Part shown: piece by piece, positions 25,159-36,850 of the stretch
Numbering within the stretch: the stretch's first letter is position 1
How the letters are laid out: every line of letters starts with the position of its first letter
NCBI RefSeq assembly: GCF_900111645.1
Contig: NZ_FOHQ01000003.1
Coordinates: 113,803-177,802, forward strand
DNA length: 64,000 nucleotides
Direction: 5' to 3'
Source: Methanococcoides vulcani
GTDB lineage: Archaea > Halobacteriota > Methanosarcinia > Methanosarcinales > Methanosarcinaceae
Position numbers and translations under genes: made by a program
Notes under the pieces: generated by a model
Told to the model about the DNA's origin: nothing
Databases searched by the model: none
What the model saw: only the letters and a program-made list of their open reading frames with translations

Positions 25159-25860
25159 TCACTTGATTATCTCAACAGAGCCGTCTTTCCTGCCAACATA
25201 GACCTCGTCTGTGTTAAGGAAAATACCGTGCTCTACAACACCCACGCACATGGATAACTTCTGTGAAAGTTCTGCCGGGTTCTCAATGGTGCCGAATTCG
25301 ACATCCATGATGACATTACCATTGTCAGAAATTACCGGTCCGTCCTTGCGGGATGCAAGTCTTATCTGAGGAGTACCGCCAAGCTCGATAACCTGCTGTT
25401 TTACAAGGTCCCTTGCGTATGGAAGTACCTCTACAGGCACGAAGTGCTCAAGCTTTTCACTCATCTTGGAATCATCAGCGACCACAACAAAGCGTTTTGC
25501 TGAATGGGCCACGACCTTCTCACGAGTGTGTGCTGCACCGCCTCCCTTGATCACATTAAGGTTAGCATCGACCTGGTCTGCACCATCGATGGCAAGGTCG
25601 AGCACAGGGTGCTCTGCAAGGCTTGTAAGTGGCACACCTGCTTCAATAGCAAGCATTTCGGCCTGATAGGATGTAACAACTGCAAGAACATCCAGACCTT
25701 CCTCTCTTACACGTCTGCCAACCTCTGCAATAGCAAAAGCCGTAGTGGAGCCGGTTCCAAGACCGATCACCATGCCATCTTTCACAAGATCAGCAGCTGC
25801 AATACCTGCTGCCTGCTTCTCAGCACTTGATGCATTTGCATTTCTTTCTTTCATTTTCAT
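25159..25860 (-). CDS. rpiA: Ribose-5-phosphate isomerase A
   Basis: Interconverts ribose 5-phosphate and ribulose 5-phosphate for nucleotide sugar supply. 233 residues, normal for RpiA. Marks: [38 protein letters not shown] with catalytic Asp residues, and [13 protein letters not shown] with the catalytic Lys-Glu region. AGAAGGGA precedes two in-frame ATGs (25860 and 25854); the second has better spacing. Lies 39 bases after aspS on the same strand, so probably co-transcribed. Confidence 0.96.
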   Translation of the reverse strand: MKMKERNANASSAEKQAAGIAAADLVKDGMVIGLGTGSTTAFAIAEVGRRVREEGLDVLAVVTSYQAEMLAIEAGVPLTSLAEHPVLDLAIDGADQVDANLNVIKGGGAAHTREKVVAHSAKRFVVVADDSKMSEKLEHFVPVEVLPYARDLVKQQVIELGGTPQIRLASRKDGPVISDNGNVIMDVEFGTIENPAELSQKLSMCVGVVEHGIFLNTDEVYVGRKDGSVEIIK

Positions 25861-25899
25861 TCCCTTCTGCCGGAAAATAAATGATAGGAACTGCCACCC

Positions 25900-27231
25900 T
25901 TAAGGTGACAGTCGCCTCCTGTCCCTTGGGAACAGAACAGTATCGCGAATATTCTCAACACCGAGCATTGTCATTACAAGACGCTCACAACCGACACCCC
26001 ATCCGGAGTGTGGTGGCATACCGTATTTGAATGCACGCAGGTAGAACTCAAAACCATCAGGATTAAGTCCCTGTGATTCGATCCTTTCCTTAAGCATGTC
26101 ATGCAGGTGTACACGCTGGGCACCGGAGGAAAGCTCCATTGTCCTGTGCATCATATCGAATGACTTGGATATCAATGGGTCGTTCTCATAAGGCATAGCA
26201 TAGAACGGCTTGATCTCGGTTGGCCAGTCAGTAATGAAATAGTGTGATTCTCCGGTTTCCTCGAACACATGCTCACCAATGGTGTGCTCTGCAACTGTTC
26301 CAAGATCTCCACCCCATTCGATCATTTCCTCACCCTTAGCATTGACGATGTCAATAGCTTCACTGTATGGCACCTTCATGAAAGGTGTCTTTGGAACCTC
26401 AAGTTCAATACCAAGGTTCTCAAGGGAAGCTGACTCATTCTCGATAACCTGCTCATAGACGTAAGCGATCATGTTCTCAAGGATCTCCATGACATCAAAG
26501 TGATCGACGAAACTTGCCTCAATATCGATGGAGGTAGCTTCATTAAGATGCCTGCGGGTATCGTGTTCCTCTGCCCTGAAGATAGGACCGATCTCGAAGA
26601 CCCTGTCAAGTCCGCCGGACATCAGGATCTGCTTGAAGAGCTGTGGGCTCTGGTTCAGGAATGCTTCCCTGTCAAAGTATGTGATAGGGAAAAGGGATGT
26701 ACCACCCTCGGTAGCTGTTGCCACGACCTTCGGGCTTGATGTCTCGATAAAACCTTCGTCTGACAGGAAATTCCTCACTGCACGAAGGACCTCATGGCGT
26801 ATCTTGAAGATCGCTGTGGTCTTTTCACGCCTTAGGTCAATGAACCTGGAATCAAGACGTGTGTCAAGTTCAGCATCGACCTTTCCGGTGGTATCCATTG
26901 GAAGTGGTGATTCAGCCTCGTTGAGGACAACGATCTCTTCAGGAATGATCTCATAGCCGTTTGGAGCCTTGCCTTCCGGCTTTGCAGAACCTGTCACAGC
27001 CACTACGGACTCACGCACCAGTTTTCTTGCAGCGTCGAAGATCTCCTTGTCGATCTTCTTCTTGACAAGTGTGATTTGTGCCTTTCCTTCGCGGTCACGG
27101 ACAACCACAAAGCAGATACCGCCAAGGTCTCTTACTTCATGTACCCATCCGCAGACGGTGACCTTCTCATCACCGATCTTTTCCGGATCGATCTGTGAGG
27201 TATAATGTGTTCTTGGGTTTTCTAATGACAT
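25900..27231 (-). CDS. aspS: Aspartyl-tRNA synthetase, archaeal (probably non-discriminating) type
   Basis: Charges tRNA-Asp, and in many archaea tRNA-Asn as well, with aspartate. 443 residues: OB-fold anticodon domain (about 15-105, [20 protein letters not shown]) and class II catalytic core with motif 2 region [20 protein letters not shown] and C-terminal motif 3 [15 protein letters not shown]. Short archaeal form without the bacterial insertion. Upstream of rpiA with a 39-base gap. The upstream 27232-27706 gap contains a TATA-like element on the minus strand near 27300. Confidence 0.96.
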   Translation of the reverse strand: MSLENPRTHYTSQIDPEKIGDEKVTVCGWVHEVRDLGGICFVVVRDREGKAQITLVKKKIDKEIFDAARKLVRESVVAVTGSAKPEGKAPNGYEIIPEEIVVLNEAESPLPMDTTGKVDAELDTRLDSRFIDLRREKTTAIFKIRHEVLRAVRNFLSDEGFIETSSPKVVATATEGGTSLFPITYFDREAFLNQSPQLFKQILMSGGLDRVFEIGPIFRAEEHDTRRHLNEATSIDIEASFVDHFDVMEILENMIAYVYEQVIENESASLENLGIELEVPKTPFMKVPYSEAIDIVNAKGEEMIEWGGDLGTVAEHTIGEHVFEETGESHYFITDWPTEIKPFYAMPYENDPLISKSFDMMHRTMELSSGAQRVHLHDMLKERIESQGLNPDGFEFYLRAFKYGMPPHSGWGVGCERLVMTMLGVENIRDTVLFPRDRRRLSP

Positions 27232-27706
27232 ATATTCACCTTACAAAGTTATCAAAATGATATGTATAGCGCTTTATGACGCTTTTGATAAGCCTGTTAG
27301 TATATAAGCTATTCTTGTACTGTAAATTGCATCCATGTAAATATAGCTAACTATTGAAAAAGAGGCAATGGAAATAAGAATAATCGTAAAAACGGCTCTG
27401 TAGAAATCCTCTTCTCTAAACCTGCTTGACCATTTACAATCTTGATAATAACAAGTCTCCTGTATATGTTTGTACCACAAACACAAGTGGATGATCGTTT
27501 TTGTCTAACAGGTGTTTAAACTTTATTGATATATCCATGCGAGTAACAGGAAACTTACGTTTTCACTTTAGGGAAATTAACAAAAAATAAATATAAAAAA
27601 GAGTAGTAGAAGGATAATAATACAAATATTGCCAAATAATAAGTTAACTCTGGATCAAATCTACAAATAATAAATGTAGCTTTTATAACATAGATACGGT
27701 GAAAAG
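27232..27706. other. Gene-free divergent promoter region
   Basis: About 475 AT-rich bases between aspS (minus) and the ASCH gene (plus). GCTTATATAC on the minus strand (about 27297-27308) and CTTTTATAACA on the plus strand (about 27680) are TATA candidates. No credible gene or repeat seen. Confidence 0.4.
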
Positions 27707-28315
27707 ATGGTTCTAAATTCAACATCCACAAGCTCAAACATTAAATTGGACAAAACATGGCAGGTCGATGTTGTTCCAAAAGAACCAACTTATTTTGATC
27801 GTTTCTTACCCACTACACATCAGCAGACCACGCTTTTCGAATGCGGTGTCGACCTGGGAGATGAACATGCATTGCCATATCCGAAGATACATGTCCTTGC
27901 GATAAGGCAGCCATGGGCATCACTGGTAATACATGGGCTAAAAAATATAGACATACGTTCGAAGAATACTTCTGTCCGGGGAACGATCGCTATCTATGCA
28001 AGCAGAGCGCCTATTCGGAAAAAGGACTTGAAATGGGTGAACGAAAACTATGATGTTCCTCTTGAGCAGCTTGATGACCTGCCCACAGGAATGATAATCG
28101 GAACTGTGAACCTCATTGAATGTATGGAGTACGAATCCGATTTTCATTTCAAGCTTGACCATCGCCGTCATTTGAGTCCGGAAGAGAACTATTCCAAGAA
28201 CATAAAAGGATGGCTCTTAAAATCCCCACGTCCGATAGAGCCGATCAATTACAAATTCAATGGTGAGGTAGTCTGGAGTCTGGCAGATACTGAGACCCTC
28301 CAGCAAACGGGTTAA
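27707..28315 (+). CDS. ASCH domain protein
   Basis: A 202-residue protein with an ASCH (PUA-like) RNA-binding fold at about 63-180: ILAIRQPWASLVIHGLKNID-type opening (here VLAIRQPWASLVIHGLKNID), GTIAIYASR, then GMIIGTVNLIECMEY. The first ~60 residues are a poorly conserved extension. ASCH proteins are tied to RNA binding, translation control or amide hydrolysis of modified nucleosides. ATG 27707 has GGTGA 5 nt upstream. The neighbour is the convergent Fic gene. Confidence 0.82.
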   Translation: MVLNSTSTSSNIKLDKTWQVDVVPKEPTYFDRFLPTTHQQTTLFECGVDLGDEHALPYPKIHVLAIRQPWASLVIHGLKNIDIRSKNTSVRGTIAIYASRAPIRKKDLKWVNENYDVPLEQLDDLPTGMIIGTVNLIECMEYESDFHFKLDHRRHLSPEENYSKNIKGWLLKSPRPIEPINYKFNGEVVWSLADTETLQQTG

Positions 28316-28340
28316 AGTCCTCTTAATGAGCTTATTAGTG

Positions 28341-29285
28341 TTATTTCAGTTCCTTCTTACTTTTCTGAGCATGCTTCAGCATGTACTTTTTAATAGAGTT
28401 CTGGGAGCTATACCAGACATTCCCTATTTTAACAGCATCCAGTATTCCCTGTCTTGCTCTTAAACTTAGATACTCCTGAGAATAAGGGGTTTGGACTATC
28501 AATTCCCTTAGAGGAATTAATTCATCTTTTCCTCCATACACGGAAAGGTATGAGCTTAAGCCTGCATCCACAGCTTGTGCAACAAAATTTGCAAAAGGTT
28601 TCAGGTTTCCGGAGTCAGCTGACCTTAAAGCTTTGTAATATTTTAGGCGGTCTTCTTTTTTTAGAACGATTGGTGGATAGTTATTTCCCATCAGATACAG
28701 ATTTGTGATCAATCTTGCAACTCTTCCATTGCCATCAATGAAAGGATGAATTTCAACAAAACCGTGGTGCAATATGGCACTTGTTTCAATAGGATCGCTT
28801 TTAGCTGAATTTACTTTCTCGAAAAGCACATCCAGCATTTTAACAATTTTGGACCAATCCGGAGAAGTTTTTGTGGCACCTGTGATCCTTACGTTCTTTG
28901 TTCTATATTTTCCTGCATCTTCCAGTATGTTCTTTGTCACGATCTCATGTATCTGCTGGACCAATATGTGATCTATCGGCTTTTTGTCCTTTGCAAGTTC
29001 TTCTATCAGATCAAAAGCCCTGGCATTATTACTTGCTTCCAGGTGTTCTCTTAGTGATTTCCCACCAATTGTAATACCTTCTTCCAGAACAAGTTTTGTC
29101 TCTGAAAGCGTCAGAGTATTGCCTTCTATAGCATTCGAATGGTATGTATGCATGATCTTCATTTCATCATGCAATCTATCGAGAACGTCTGCTGAAAGCG
29201 GACGCATAGAATTTAGAAGGTCGTATTTTTCTTCGATGCGTAATAGGACATCTTTTCTGATCAAGGAAGTATCGGTATTGGTCAT
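28341..29285 (-). CDS. Fic family protein
   Basis: AMP-transferase-type enzyme that modifies a hydroxyl of a protein target. 314 residues: an N-terminal inhibitory motif SNAIEGN (residues 50-56, the S/T-x3-E-G/N class II form), the Fic core with EIHPFIDGNGRVARLIT (catalytic His 180, intact), and a C-terminal winged-helix-like segment (about 260-314). Intramolecular inhibition by Glu 54 is expected. Divergent from gyrB; its start codon lies inside a repeated dyad (29270-29354), so autoregulation through the C-terminal helix-turn-helix is plausible. DNA gyrase is a known Fic target in some bacterial systems, making the gyrB neighbour notable. Confidence 0.9.
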   Translation of the reverse strand: MTNTDTSLIRKDVLLRIEEKYDLLNSMRPLSADVLDRLHDEMKIMHTYHSNAIEGNTLTLSETKLVLEEGITIGGKSLREHLEASNNARAFDLIEELAKDKKPIDHILVQQIHEIVTKNILEDAGKYRTKNVRITGATKTSPDWSKIVKMLDVLFEKVNSAKSDPIETSAILHHGFVEIHPFIDGNGRVARLITNLYLMGNNYPPIVLKKEDRLKYYKALRSADSGNLKPFANFVAQAVDAGLSSYLSVYGGKDELIPLRELIVQTPYSQEYLSLRARQGILDAVKIGNVWYSSQNSIKKYMLKHAQKSKKELK

Positions 29286-29354
29286 AATTACACATATCCG
29301 ATATTATCTGATCGTTTATATCGGTATTGCCCGTATCCCGACATATCCGATATT
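29270..29354. promoter_or_regulatory. Two 49-bp-spaced dyads at the fic start (operator candidate)
   Basis: TATCGGTATTG at 29270-29280 and 29319-29329, and ACATATCCGATATT at 29292-29305 and 29341-29354. Each pair makes the dyad TATCGG-N-CCGATA, and the two pairs are 49 bp apart. The first overlaps the fic start codon (29283-29285). Fits binding of a dimeric repressor at two sites. Confidence 0.6.
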
Positions 29355-29537
29355 TAAGCAAATTTGGCGCATAAATAAACCTGATTGTTAATCATACCTT
29401 TATATACATGTAATGCATAGTACGAGCAAATTATTTAGATGAAAATCAATATCGGTAAATTGAAACTAAATTAATTCAGACTGACTTATTATCTACAAAT
29501 ATCATTTACAGGATAAATGATTTTATTTAAGAGCTAA

Positions 29538-31469
<1,932 letters not shown>

Positions 31470-31480
31470 GGTGAGATAAG

Positions 31481-33976
31481 ATGGCAGATAATATGAACAA
31501 TGATCCTACAGATGTACAGCCAGAAGATGAAGCACCTCTGGACATCCGGCCTACCGATACAGGCGAAAGGATCGTACCGGTGCTTATACAGGACGAGATG
31601 AAGAACTCGTATATCGATTATGCAATGAGCGTTATTGTGGGAAGGGCATTACCCGACGCACGTGACGGTCTCAAGCCTGTACACAGACGTATCCTGTATT
31701 CCATGAAGGAAGCGGGAATCACATCTGACAAGGCCTACAAGAAGTCCGCCCGTGTAGTGGGAGACGTTCTTGGTAAATACCACCCGCATGGTGATACTGC
31801 AGTTTATGATTCCCTTGTGAGAATGGTACAGGACTTTTCCCTAAGGTATCCACTCATTGACGGTCAGGGTAACTTCGGTTCTATTGATGGTGATTCAGCA
31901 GCAGCAATGCGATACACTGAGGTCCGCATGGACCGTATCTCGAATGAGATGCTCTCAGACATCGATAAGGAAACCGTAGATTACAAGCCGAACTACGATG
32001 GTTCCCTCAAGGAGCCTTCCGTACTACCTGCAAAGCTACCTAACCTTCTTATTAACGGCTCTACCGGTATTGCAGTCGGAATGGCTACTAATATGGCACC
32101 TCACAACCTTGGTGAAGTGATCGATGCCACATTGAAACTTATTGATGAGCCGGAGACTACGATCCCGGAGCTCATGGAAATAGTCAAAGGACCGGATTTC
32201 CCAACAGGCGCTACAATTCTCGGGACCCAGGGTATCAGGTCTGCATATGAGACCGGACGTGGTCCCATAAAACTGCGTGCAGTTACCAAGATCGAGGAGA
32301 TGAAGAACGATAAGAACCGTATTGTCGTAACGGAACTACCTTATCAGGTCAATAAAGCCAAACTTATCGAGAACATTGCCTCACTTGTGAGAGATAAAAA
32401 AATAGTCGGTATTTCAGATCTTCGTGATGAGTCTGACAGGGACGGTATCCGTGTTGCTATCGAACTTACAAGGAACACTAATCCTGAAGTGATCCTGAAC
32501 CAGCTTTACAAGCACACCCAGATGCAGACTACATTTGGCATCATTAATCTTGCACTGGTGGACGGCATTCCAAGGGAACTGACTCTCAAGGAAATACTTC
32601 AGATATATCTGGAACACAGGATCGAAGTTATCCTCAAACGCTGCCAGTTCGACCTGAGAAAAGCTGAGGAGAAGGCACACATACTCAAAGGCCTGATGAT
32701 CGCACTTGATCATATTGATGAGGTCATCGAACTTATTCGCAGTTCAAAGACCGTAGAGGAAGCAAGGAACGGTCTGATGAACAAGTTCGGACTGGATGAG
32801 ATACAGGCAAAAGCTATCCTTGATATGCGCCTGCAGCGTCTGACAGGACTGGAAAGGCAGAAGATCGAGGATGAACACACAGAACTTATCAAGCTCATCG
32901 GTGACCTGAAGGATATCATCGCCAGTGATGAAAGGAAATACACCATCATTAAGGAAGAGTTGCAGGAGATCCGTGACAAGTTCGCAGATGAACGCAGGTC
33001 AAAGATCACAGGTTCCCACGTTGAGATCGAGGACGAGGACCTTATCCCTGTGGAAGATGTTGTTGTAACTATCACAAATAGCGGTTATATCAAGAGGATG
33101 CCAGTGGACACTTACACCCAGCAGCACAGGGGTGGAAAAGGCATCATTGGTATGGAGACCAAGGAAGAGGATTTCGTTGAGGATATCTTCGTGTCATCCA
33201 CTCATAATTACCTGATGTTCTTCACGAACCGTGGAAGGGTACACTGGCTAAAGGTCTACAGCATCCCGCAGGGAAGCAGGCAATCCAAGGGTAAGGCTAT
33301 CGTCAACCTGCTGGAACTTGCAGAGAACGAATCCGTTACTGCAATGATACCTGTAAAGGAATTCGAGGATGACAAATACCTGTTCATGGCTACCATGTTG
33401 GGGACTGTGAAGAAGACCCAGTTATCTGATTTCAGCAACGTTAGAAAGGCAGGTATTATTGCTATCAACCTTGACGACGGTGATGATCTGGTCAATGTGG
33501 CACTTACCGACGGATCAAAGGAAATACTGATGGTATCAAGGCATGGAAAGGCCATCAGGTTCTCTGAGGACGATGTGCGTTCAATGGGAAGAACTGCAAG
33601 AGGTGTTCGCGGTATGAAACTTGCCGGCGATGATGTTGTGGTAAGCCTGGACATCGTTGATCCGGAAAGCAAGTTGCTCACAATAACTGAGAACGGATAT
33701 GGAAAACGTACTTCCTTTGATGAATACCGTGGCATGAGACGAGGCGGTCAGGGTGTCATTACCATAGTAACCAGCCTGCGTAATGGTCCGGTCATAAATG
33801 TGAAGGCCGTTCATGAGGACGATGAGGTCATGGTTACCAGCTCTGAAGGGATCATTATCAGGATACCTGTGAAAGACATACGTGCACAGGGCAGGAACAC
33901 ACAGGGTGTTAAAATAATGAATGTACGCTCCGGCGACAAGGTCGTGGGTGTTGCAAGAATTAAGTATGAGGAATGA
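31481..33976 (+). CDS. gyrA: DNA gyrase subunit A
   Basis: Cleavage-religation subunit of gyrase, 831 residues. Winged-helix domain with [23 protein letters not shown] gate motif [18 protein letters not shown], and catalytic Tyr 145 in [10 protein letters not shown]. The C-terminal pinwheel domain starts at about residue 515 and its GyrA box reads QHRGGKG, close to the usual QRRGGKG, supporting true gyrase rather than topoisomerase IV. An acidic N-terminal leader of about 28 residues is present. GAGGTGAG precedes ATG 31481. Second gene of the gyrBA operon. Confidence 0.97.
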   Translation: MADNMNNDPTDVQPEDEAPLDIRPTDTGERIVPVLIQDEMKNSYIDYAMSVIVGRALPDARDGLKPVHRRILYSMKEAGITSDKAYKKSARVVGDVLGKYHPHGDTAVYDSLVRMVQDFSLRYPLIDGQGNFGSIDGDSAAAMRYTEVRMDRISNEMLSDIDKETVDYKPNYDGSLKEPSVLPAKLPNLLINGSTGIAVGMATNMAPHNLGEVIDATLKLIDEPETTIPELMEIVKGPDFPTGATILGTQGIRSAYETGRGPIKLRAVTKIEEMKNDKNRIVVTELPYQVNKAKLIENIASLVRDKKIVGISDLRDESDRDGIRVAIELTRNTNPEVILNQLYKHTQMQTTFGIINLALVDGIPRELTLKEILQIYLEHRIEVILKRCQFDLRKAEEKAHILKGLMIALDHIDEVIELIRSSKTVEEARNGLMNKFGLDEIQAKAILDMRLQRLTGLERQKIEDEHTELIKLIGDLKDIIASDERKYTIIKEELQEIRDKFADERRSKITGSHVEIEDEDLIPVEDVVVTITNSGYIKRMPVDTYTQQHRGGKGIIGMETKEEDFVEDIFVSSTHNYLMFFTNRGRVHWLKVYSIPQGSRQSKGKAIVNLLELAENESVTAMIPVKEFEDDKYLFMATMLGTVKKTQLSDFSNVRKAGIIAINLDDGDDLVNVALTDGSKEILMVSRHGKAIRFSEDDVRSMGRTARGVRGMKLAGDDVVVSLDIVDPESKLLTITENGYGKRTSFDEYRGMRRGGQGVITIVTSLRNGPVINVKAVHEDDEVMVTSSEGIIIRIPVKDIRAQGRNTQGVKIMNVRSGDKVVGVARIKYEE

Positions 33977-34041
33977 CACGAACTAAACACTTTTAAGCAT
34001 TGACTATATTTAGTACACTAAATCGACAGAAGGATGATCTT

Positions 34042-34938
34042 ATGGAACTTGAAAAATTACGACATGGTACCGAACTTATCAAGCGCGGGTTTGCAAAGAT
34101 GCAGAAAGGCGGCGTTATTATGGACGTTACAACTCCTGAAGAAGCAAGGATCGCTGAAGAAGCAGGAGCTGTTGCAGTTATGGCACTCCACGCTGTACCT
34201 TCCGATATCAGGAAGGAAGGCGGTGTTGCAAGGATGGCAGACCCACAGGTCACTGCTGACATCATTGAATCCGTAACAATTCCGGTAATGGCAAAAGCAA
34301 GAATAGGTCACTTCGTTGAAGCTGAGATCCTGCAGGCACTTGGCTCTGACATGATCGATGAGTCAGAAGTACTCACACCTGCTGATGAAAGCTTCCATAT
34401 CGATAAGACACAGTTCACAGTTCCTTTCGTATGTGGTGCACGTAACCTCGGTGAAGCACTCAGAAGGATCAACGAGGGTGCAGCTATGATCCGTACAAAG
34501 GGTGAAGCTGGTACCGGTGACGTCAGGGAAGCTGTACGCCACATGAAGCAGATCCAAGGTGAGATCAGGACCCTTAAGGGTATGACAAAGGAAGAGCTTA
34601 TTATGGCTGCAAGAGACATCGAAGCACCTATTGAGCTTGTCATGGAGACCGCAGAGATGCAGCGTCTTCCTGTTGTGAACTTTGCAGCCGGCGGTGTTGC
34701 AACTCCTGCTGATGCAGCTCTCATGATGAGACTTGGCTCTGACGGTGTTTTCGTCGGATCAGGTATCTTCAAGGCAGAGAACCCTGCATTGATGGCAAAA
34801 GCTATCGTTGAGGCTGTTAACAACTACGACAATCCTGAAGTGCTCGCAGAGATCTCAAAAGGTATCGGCGCAGGCATGAAAGGAATCAGCGTGGATACTA
34901 TCCCGGATGATCAGGTTCTCCAGACACGCGGCTGGTAA
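34042..34938 (+). CDS. pdxS: Pyridoxal 5'-phosphate synthase, PdxS subunit
   Basis: Makes PLP from ribose 5-phosphate, glyceraldehyde 3-phosphate and ammonia delivered by PdxT. 298 residues, TIM barrel. Marks: [57 protein letters not shown] (catalytic Lys) and [17 protein letters not shown] (second Lys). ATG 34042 follows AAGGATGAT; upstream in-frame codons back to 34000 are not part of the family. pdxT follows after a T-rich gap of 36 bases. Confidence 0.97.
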   Translation: MELEKLRHGTELIKRGFAKMQKGGVIMDVTTPEEARIAEEAGAVAVMALHAVPSDIRKEGGVARMADPQVTADIIESVTIPVMAKARIGHFVEAEILQALGSDMIDESEVLTPADESFHIDKTQFTVPFVCGARNLGEALRRINEGAAMIRTKGEAGTGDVREAVRHMKQIQGEIRTLKGMTKEELIMAARDIEAPIELVMETAEMQRLPVVNFAAGGVATPADAALMMRLGSDGVFVGSGIFKAENPALMAKAIVEAVNNYDNPEVLAEISKGIGAGMKGISVDTIPDDQVLQTRGW

Positions 34939-34974
34939 CCTTCTTTTTTTCTTTCTTTTTTTACGGTGTTTATA
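34939..34974 (+). promoter_or_regulatory. T-rich tract between pdxS and pdxT
   Basis: CCTTCTTTTTTTCTTTCTTT (from 34939) resembles an archaeal oligo-T termination signal but sits between two genes that should be co-expressed; it may cause partial termination and set the PdxS:PdxT ratio. GGTG (34964-34967) is the pdxT ribosome site. Confidence 0.35.
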
Positions 34975-35568
34975 ATGCGTATAGGTGTAATTGCTATTCA
35001 GGGCGATGTTGCCGAACATGTGGAATCTATTGAGAGAGCACTTGCCGAACGTGGCGAGACTGCCGAGGTAGTTACGATCAAGCACAAAGGAATAGTTCCT
35101 ACATGCGACGGCCTTGTATTCCCGGGCGGGGAAAGCACAACTCTTGGCCGCCTGATCCTCAGGGAAGGCATTGACGAGGAGATCAAACAGGCAAAAGAGA
35201 ACGGTATTCCAATACTTGGTACCTGTGCAGGCCTGATCCTTCTTGCAAAGTCAGGAGATTCACAGGTAGAGAAAACGCATCAATACCTGCTTGGACTGAT
35301 GGATATCAGGGTCAACAGGAACTCTTTTGGAAGGCAGTTCGAATCTTTCGAGATCGAACTTGATGTATCAGTACTTGATTCACCATACAATGCGATCTTT
35401 ATCAGGGCACCGGCTATTCTTGAGGCAGGAGAGAATGTAAAGGTCCTTGCATCAATTGATGACAAGATAGTTGCTGCCGAGCAGGATAATGTTCTGGCAC
35501 TGGCATTCCATCCTGAGCTTACTGAGGATATGAGAATTCACCAGTATTTCCTTGACATGCTGTTCTGA
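34975..35568 (+). CDS. pdxT: Pyridoxal 5'-phosphate synthase, PdxT glutaminase subunit
   Basis: Class I glutaminase that feeds ammonia to PdxS. 197 residues. Marks: MRIGVIAIQGDVAEHVESIE, FPGGESTTLGRLI (oxyanion and substrate loop), LGTCAGLILLAK with the nucleophile Cys, RNSFGRQFESFE, and FHPELTED with the catalytic His-x-Glu. ATG 34975 is set by GGTG 7 nt upstream and by the family N-terminus. Follows pdxS. Confidence 0.97.
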   Translation: MRIGVIAIQGDVAEHVESIERALAERGETAEVVTIKHKGIVPTCDGLVFPGGESTTLGRLILREGIDEEIKQAKENGIPILGTCAGLILLAKSGDSQVEKTHQYLLGLMDIRVNRNSFGRQFESFEIELDVSVLDSPYNAIFIRAPAILEAGENVKVLASIDDKIVAAEQDNVLALAFHPELTEDMRIHQYFLDMLF

Positions 35569-35673
35569 TAACAAAACCACGCAACAAATAAGAAATTCTT
35601 ATTAAGGTGTAGCGTGTCCTCTCTTTAAGGTCTCAGAAGAGATCATTATTATTTATTAGAAATGGTGATTTAG

Positions 35674-36078
35674 ATGGTCAAACTAACAGAAGACATGAAG
35701 GAAGCATTTTCCAAAGTAAAGATATTCCCATTTGCAACAGCATCAAAGGCAGGAATGCCAAATGTCATCCCTATCGGCATGTGCCAGCTGGCAGATGATG
35801 AAACTATCTGGATAACAGACAACTATTTCCTGAAGACCCGCCAGAACCTGGATGAGAACCCGGTTGCATCTATCTTTGTCTGGGGACCTGAGGTCGGTGG
35901 CTGCTTCCAGATCAAGGGAGATGTCGAGATCAAGACAAGTGGTGATGACTATGAGAAAGCCTATGCTGGCGCAAAGGCAAAGGGAGACAAGTTCCCTGCA
36001 AAAGCTCTTATGGTCATGAAGATCACCGAGGTCTTCGAATGTAAATCCGGAGACGATGCCGGAAAGAAGCTCCTTTGA
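35674..36078 (+). CDS. PNPOx-like split-barrel flavin-binding protein
   Basis: A 134-residue single-domain split barrel of the pyridoxamine 5'-phosphate oxidase-related family: FPFATASKAGMPNVIPIGMC, IWITDNYFLKTRQNLDENPV and GGCFQIKGDVEIKTSG. Such small archaeal members bind FMN or F420 and are usually not true PNP oxidases. It follows pdxT by 105 bases on the same strand with its own AT-rich leader. A B6-related role is possible from position but not shown by sequence. Confidence 0.85.
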   Translation: MVKLTEDMKEAFSKVKIFPFATASKAGMPNVIPIGMCQLADDETIWITDNYFLKTRQNLDENPVASIFVWGPEVGGCFQIKGDVEIKTSGDDYEKAYAGAKAKGDKFPAKALMVMKITEVFECKSGDDAGKKLL

Positions 36079-36108
36079 GCGTGGTGAGTTAATTTATTGG
36101 ATTTTAAG

Positions 36109-36183
36109 CTAATGGTAAGTTTATAACTTTCATTCATTCACCTGATAAGTGAATTAAAGATGAGAAGGTGAATTTACCATTAG
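36109..36183. repeat. Inverted repeat CTAATGGTAA/TTACCATTAG
   Basis: Perfect 10-bp arms at 36109-36118 and 36174-36183. The interior contains a further hairpin ATTCAC/GTGAAT. It lies 30 bases after the split-barrel gene and may end its transcript. Confidence 0.45.
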
Positions 36184-36330
36184 GATTACTTTTTTGATCT
36201 GATATTCCACATTTATTCATCGATTGTTTAATTGATTGAGTTATTGATCATAGTGGCAACTATAATCAAAACATCTCATTATAGCTTAAAATCTCTAAAA
36301 AACGAAAATAAGAAAAAGGGATCTCCTCAA

Positions 36331-36510
36331 CATCGAGTGGGTAACTGAATTTATCTACATCTACCTTTCAAGCGTCATGGAATTCAAAGAACTAATACAA
36401 ATCGCAATCGAATGAATAAAAATACCACCTCACAATTAAAGGATTGTGCAGGAAGATGATCTACAATTGCGAATATTTGCTTGCAGGACGTTAAAATTAC
36501 CCACTCGATG
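36331..36510. mobile_element. MITE-like element with 14-bp perfect terminal inverted repeats
   Basis: CATCGAGTGGGTAA at 36331-36344 and its exact complement at 36497-36510 bound a 180-bp element. Inside, ATG 36377 starts a 12-codon frame MEFKELIQIAIE ending at TGA, possibly the beginning of a lost transposase, and the right half matches the partial copy at 12504-12585. No clear target duplication is visible. This is a non-autonomous insertion-sequence derivative. The remaining bases of 36079-36850 are AT-rich promoter DNA. Confidence 0.65.
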
Positions 36511-36850
36511 CTAATGAGAAACAGAAAAAGGAAGAAACCCAGTTATTCCTTTTCCGGAACAGACAGGCAAATACCAGAATGAACATGGATATGGGCATAG
36601 AAATTCCTGGGTTCTGGCGAAATATCAGATGAGATGATCAATTCGATCGTTGCTTTTATTGTTACTAATGTCCGGGATCAATAATTATTTTCCTTTTTTA
36701 GTAGTAAATTATAAATAAAATACTATTTTCAAGACCATTTTATTTAAAACCTCTTCTGATTTTGATTTTAAATCGAATGATAGTTAAATTTAAATAATAT
36801 AAAGACGGAAGAGAGCTTCATATTACCGTACTATGATCAGGAGAACAATT

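Noticed and set aside
36079-36850. NrpR nitrogen operator upstream of amt
   Set aside because: GGTA and TACC occur only as distant arms of the 36109-36183 inverted repeat, not with the 6-base spacing of known NrpR sites, and lie over 650 bases upstream.
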